Assembly (NCBI RefSeq): GCF_003611585.1
Contig: NZ_RAVW01000048.1
Span: 1-32,792 of the forward strand
Direction: 5' to 3'
From: Corallococcus exercitus
Lineage (GTDB): Bacteria; Myxococcota; Myxococcia; Myxococcales; Myxococcaceae
Length of the DNA: 32,792 bases
Below, in pieces: positions 29,542-32,792 of this stretch. Position 1 is the first letter of the stretch; each line of letters starts with the position of its first letter. The notes under the pieces are model-generated. The model was not told the DNA's origin and did not search any database. It saw nothing but the letters and a program-made list of their open reading frames with translations. The position numbers and the translations under genes were made by a program.

Positions 29542-30942
29542 CTACAACCCGGTGCTCTTCAACAGCACCCGTGCTTCATCGGGGAAGAACCCGGCCGAGT
29601 AGACGTTCGCGTCCGTCACGAAGGCCTTGTCACCCAGGATGGCCAGCTTCGGGCCGGTCGTGGAGCGGATGAACAGCGGCACGGGGACCTGGGTCTCCGG
29701 CCAGCGCACCATGCCGTCCGTGCCGAAGGACGTGTCCAGGTCGCCATTGGCCTGGAGCCGGAAGAGCACGGGCTTCGCGTACACGTCCGCGAAGACCAGG
29801 ACCTTCCCATCCGCCTGGATGCGCAGGCCGCTGACGTCCACCGCGTCGAGCACGCCCGCCGGCGCGGTGAGTTCCCGCACGCCCGCGGGGCCGAAGGTGA
29901 CGTCCGGCTTGCCGTCCGCGGTGTACGCCACGAGCTTGAGCACGCCGTGCTTCGTGCCGCCCACCTGCACGTCCTGCCGCTGGCCCGCGAGCAGGAAGCC
30001 GCCGCCGGGCCGGGCCACCAGGGCATGGGCCTGACCGCCTTCGCTCTTCGCGAGGCCGGAGGTGCCGAACGTCAGGTCCTGGCTGCCGCTGGAGGTGATG
30101 CGCACGGCCGCGAAGTCGTCGCCCCCACCCAGGACGACGCTGGAGCCCTGGAGCACCATGCCCTGCACGGACTCGGCGTTCGTGTACGCGCCGCCAATCC
30201 AGCTGCCGGACGGACTGCCCGCGGACTTGAACGTCGTATCGAGCGAGCCGTCCGCGTTGTAGCGGATCAACGCGAAGTCCTCGTCGAGCCCGTCGGACTT
30301 GGTCAGGAAGCCGCCGACGTAGAATCGGCCGTCGGCCAGGGGCAGGATGCTACGGAGGGTGCCCACGAAGTCGACGGCGCTCTCCTCGCCGAAGTGCAGG
30401 CGTGACTTGCCCGTCTTGTTGAAGCCCGTGTCCAGCTGGCCGTTGGCCTTGAGCTTCACCACCACGAAGTCGCGTGAGTTCGAAGCGCTGCCACCCCGCG
30501 CGAAGCCCGCGACCAGGAGGCTGCCATCCGCGAGCACCGCCACCGTGTCCGCGCGGTCGTCCTGCTCCCGCTGGCCGGAGATGGGGCCCTTGGCGGGACC
30601 TTCGAAGTCGAGCACCACGGAGCCCTGCGTGCCGAACGACGTGTCCACCTCCCCGGACGCGGTATAGCGCCGCACGAGCAGGTCCACGCCCGTGGTGGCC
30701 AGGTTCGCCTCGGTGGCGCCCACCACGACGAGGCCGCCATTGGACGCCGCGAGCGCCCGGCCCTCCTCGGCGGGGAGTTCCGTGCCGGCATCGGGTTGCG
30801 TCCCCGCGTCCGTCTGCGTCCCCCCGTCCGGGGATGGGCTGCCATCCGAGGGACCGTCGTCGCCTCCGCAGGCCCCGCCACCCACGAGCAGGGCACCCGC
30901 CGTCAGTGCCACCCACCCAGCCTTCCGCACGCTGTGATTCAT
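29542..30942 (-). CDS. Lipoprotein with delta-60 repeats
   Basis: The 466-residue product begins with a signal sequence ending G-G-G-A-C (Cys25), then an Asp/Gly/Thr linker with repeated D-A-G-T units (about 30-58), then about seven to eight repeats with the delta-60 pattern: A-D-G-S-L-L-V-A-G, F-V-V-V-K-L-K-A-N-G-Q-L-D-T-G-F, Y-N-A-D-G-S-L-D-T-T-F, and so on. These strands probably form a beta-propeller-like fold. Such proteins are common in myxobacteria and other delta-proteobacteria; their role is not known, probably surface display. AAGGGA lies nine bases before ATG 30942. It converges on the J-domain gene with a 14-base gap. Confidence 0.9.
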   Translation of the reverse strand: MNHSVRKAGWVALTAGALLVGGGACGGDDGPSDGSPSPDGGTQTDAGTQPDAGTELPAEEGRALAASNGGLVVVGATEANLATTGVDLLVRRYTASGEVDTSFGTQGSVVLDFEGPAKGPISGQREQDDRADTVAVLADGSLLVAGFARGGSASNSRDFVVVKLKANGQLDTGFNKTGKSRLHFGEESAVDFVGTLRSILPLADGRFYVGGFLTKSDGLDEDFALIRYNADGSLDTTFKSAGSPSGSWIGGAYTNAESVQGMVLQGSSVVLGGGDDFAAVRITSSGSQDLTFGTSGLAKSEGGQAHALVARPGGGFLLAGQRQDVQVGGTKHGVLKLVAYTADGKPDVTFGPAGVRELTAPAGVLDAVDVSGLRIQADGKVLVFADVYAKPVLFRLQANGDLDTSFGTDGMVRWPETQVPVPLFIRSTTGPKLAILGDKAFVTDANVYSAGFFPDEARVLLKSTGL

Positions 30943-31052
30943 TCGAGATGTCCCTTCCGGCCTGTCCGGTGCCGCCGCCGCACCGGGGTTACGCCGTCAG
31001 GGGCATTTATTTCCTGCCCGGGAGCGGAGGGTGCCTCCGCCCCGGACGTCCT

Positions 31053-32633
31053 TCACGCATAGTCCTGCCGCAGCTGTTGTTTCAGGGTGGCATCCAGATT
31101 GTTCTGTGCGGCCAGGAGCGCCCAGTAGTCCTCCCCGCCCACGGTGGGGGCGTCGAGCGTGATGCGTCCGGCGACGCGGTGGAGGTCGGTGAGGAACGCG
31201 AAGGCGTCGGGGCCGGTGGCGAAGACGTCCTGCGGCTCATTGTCGAGCACGAGCGTGAAGGGCGCTGGGCCCACGCCTTCGCGCTCCGCGTGTTCCATCC
31301 GCTGCTGGAAGTCCGGCAGGTTCGCCATGGCCTCTTCGAGGAGGGAGCGCGCCGCTTCGAAGCCCAGGTCGTTGAGGGGGGAGTCCTCCGCCCACAGGTA
31401 GAAGGCCTTCTCGACACCGTCGACGGTCCAGGGCTCGGAGGGATGGGTCCGGTCGAAGGCGAGCTGTTCCATCAGCGCGCGGTCGCCGAAGCGGGCAACG
31501 CCATCCACGGTGACGAGGCGCACCTGTTTCTCCGTGGCGGAGATCAACGTGTCGTAGGGGTCGCCGTCGGTGCCCGCGATGACCAGCAGGTCCGCGAGGG
31601 CGTGGGCGCGGAGGGTGCCCACCTGGGTCTGCCAGCCCGCGACCCGGGCGGCATCCGCCGTCACAGAGCGCACCAGGGTCCGTGAGGACAGGGACACGCC
31701 CTGTCGCGCCGCTTCGTGGCGAGCCACCTTCAGCTCCTGGAGGAGGTTCTTGCTGCCGGTGGGGGACCAATCACAGCCGAGCGAGAACGTCACGCCCGCG
31801 CCGAGCAGGTCCGACACCGGCAACGTCTGTCCATACAGCAGCAGGTTGCTGAAGGGGGACCACACGACCTTGGCGTCCCGCGCAGCCATCGTGTCCAGGT
31901 CCGGGCGCTGCAATCCCAGGCTGTGGATTCCGACCAGTGACGGCTGGATGAGGTCATGGCCAGCCAGGTCCAGGTAGCGGCGGTGGGCGTAGTCATCCAC
32001 GCCTTCACCCAGGTGGTAGAAGTACGCGGCGTGAGATTCCAGGGCGTCATGGAAGGACTCGATGTCCTCTGCGTCGTCATGCAGATCCATCACGCGGGTG
32101 CTGCCCGCGGGCAGGTGGTCGTCGCCGGGCTCCTCGACGTTGCGCATGGCGCCCCGGAAGAGGGCTTCTCCGCCGGACACGCGGGTCCGGATTCCCTGGC
32201 CGGTGGTCGTGCCGGCCAGCAGTGCCTTGGCTTCGATGTAGCGGACGATGGCGCGGGCCGACGGGGCATGGCCGCCGAGCACGCGAACCGGCAGGGAGAT
32301 GAGCGGGCCGTAGTCCGCGTGGCGCGGCCACTGGGTGCGATTGAGGTACTTCTTCGGCACCCGCCACAGCGTCAGCACGTCGTAGACGAAGTGGTTGTGG
32401 AGGTCGATGAGCCCCGGATACAGCGTCCCCCCGGTGTCGATGACGGGCGCGTCCCGGAAGGCTTCGGGGAGAGGGCCGCCCGACGGCTCGACCGCGACGA
32501 TGCGGTTGCCGCGCACGAGGACGCGCCCCCGTTCCAGCACCTCGTCCTGGGAGTTGAGGGTGACCACCCGGCCTTCCAACACGTAGCGGGGGACCGCGTC
32601 GGTGGGCTTGGAGATGGATGTTCCGGTGTTCAT
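31053..32633 (-). CDS. Metal-dependent amidohydrolase (chlorohydrolase/cytosine-deaminase type)
   Basis: The 526-residue product has the amidohydrolase layout: N-terminal beta segment (Y-V-L-E-G-R-V-V-T-L-N), the metal site D-L-H-N-H-F (His79, His81), a second His in G-I-H-S-L-G-L, S-P-F-S-N-L-L-L-Y-G, and G-C-D-W-S-P with the last metal Asp, followed by A-A-R-V-A-G-W and A-D-L-L-V-I. The active-site set resembles AtzA/TrzN, SsnA and guanine-deaminase relatives, which remove amino or chloro groups from ring substrates. A C-terminal extension of about 120 residues follows the conserved barrel. ATG 32633 has GGGAGG seven bases upstream, better than the ATG at 32675. Cytoplasmic; the substrate cannot be told. 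Confidence 0.87.
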   Translation of the reverse strand: MNTGTSISKPTDAVPRYVLEGRVVTLNSQDEVLERGRVLVRGNRIVAVEPSGGPLPEAFRDAPVIDTGGTLYPGLIDLHNHFVYDVLTLWRVPKKYLNRTQWPRHADYGPLISLPVRVLGGHAPSARAIVRYIEAKALLAGTTTGQGIRTRVSGGEALFRGAMRNVEEPGDDHLPAGSTRVMDLHDDAEDIESFHDALESHAAYFYHLGEGVDDYAHRRYLDLAGHDLIQPSLVGIHSLGLQRPDLDTMAARDAKVVWSPFSNLLLYGQTLPVSDLLGAGVTFSLGCDWSPTGSKNLLQELKVARHEAARQGVSLSSRTLVRSVTADAARVAGWQTQVGTLRAHALADLLVIAGTDGDPYDTLISATEKQVRLVTVDGVARFGDRALMEQLAFDRTHPSEPWTVDGVEKAFYLWAEDSPLNDLGFEAARSLLEEAMANLPDFQQRMEHAEREGVGPAPFTLVLDNEPQDVFATGPDAFAFLTDLHRVAGRITLDAPTVGGEDYWALLAAQNNLDATLKQQLRQDYA

Positions 32634-32792
32634 GGCTCGCCTCCCGTGGCGAAGGGCCTCCCGGAGTCCGTTCAAGGCTTCAGCCCACCGTGGCGCGGCT
32701 TGCCTGCCGTGGGTGGCCCCGCGCGATGCCGGGAGGAGGCACCCGCGAGCCCTGGGTCTTGAAGATAGGAACGGAGCGGGGCGGGTGGGGGA

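Noticed and set aside
1..32792. tRNA, rRNA, CRISPR array, insertion sequence or prophage
   Set aside because: No cloverleaf, conserved rRNA stretch, regularly spaced short repeats, transposase or phage structural motif was seen on either strand.

Overview
The window is a high-G+C bacterial contig (about 70 % by eye) with the style of a myxobacterium (Myxococcota, Corallococcus/Myxococcus-like). The support is four lipoproteins with Gly- or Asp-rich mature starts, a delta-60 repeat lipoprotein, a DNRLRE-repeat lipoprotein, a good sigma-54 promoter, small Cys-rich secreted protein, and many unlinked enzyme genes with their own regulators. The genus is inference. The first 47 bases are not genomic: they match an Illumina Nextera i7 adapter, so this is a contig end and the first gene is cut.

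Layout. 49-1761: truncated DTW-domain tRNA aminocarboxypropyltransferase, HAD phosphatase, ElaA-type GNAT. 1895-3343 (-): membrane-anchored M20 peptidase. 3670-6886: two close FemAB/BioF2-like paralogues flanking an OafA-type acyltransferase, probably a surface-modification set. 6899-9971: two regulator/dehydrogenase pairs (HxlR with an SDR, LysR with an SDR that lacks the catalytic Tyr and Lys), each with an inverted repeat between the divergent genes. 10180-11358: CmlA/FloR-type amphenicol exporter, preceded by a possible nine-codon leader peptide and a hairpin.

11390-17633 is the most unusual part. A sigma-54 promoter with two TGAC-NN-GTCA palindromes about 100-125 bp upstream precedes an unrecognised Asn/Gly-rich protein, a MACPF (perforin-like) protein, a JmjC/cupin Fe(II)/2-oxoglutarate oxygenase, a sulfotransferase and a GT39-like membrane glycosyltransferase. 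The first two proteins have no Sec signal and both end in Gly-x-Leu-Asn-Asp. I infer a two-component pore-forming system modified in the cytoplasm by hydroxylation and sulfation before release; nothing in the sequence proves this.

17677-22093: DNRLRE lipoprotein built from an internal 1.1 kb duplication, BioY biotin transporter, MAPEG protein, PPC-type lipoprotein. 22317-27345: LysR regulator divergent from an acetolactate-synthase-like ThDP enzyme, aldehyde dehydrogenase and a BASS transporter whose start is broken by a one-base deletion in a G run. 27559-32633: Cys-rich small lipoprotein, peptidoglycan-binding/EEP nuclease-like protein, J-domain protein, delta-60 repeat lipoprotein, amidohydrolase. 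I saw no rRNA, tRNA, CRISPR array, insertion sequence or phage genes.
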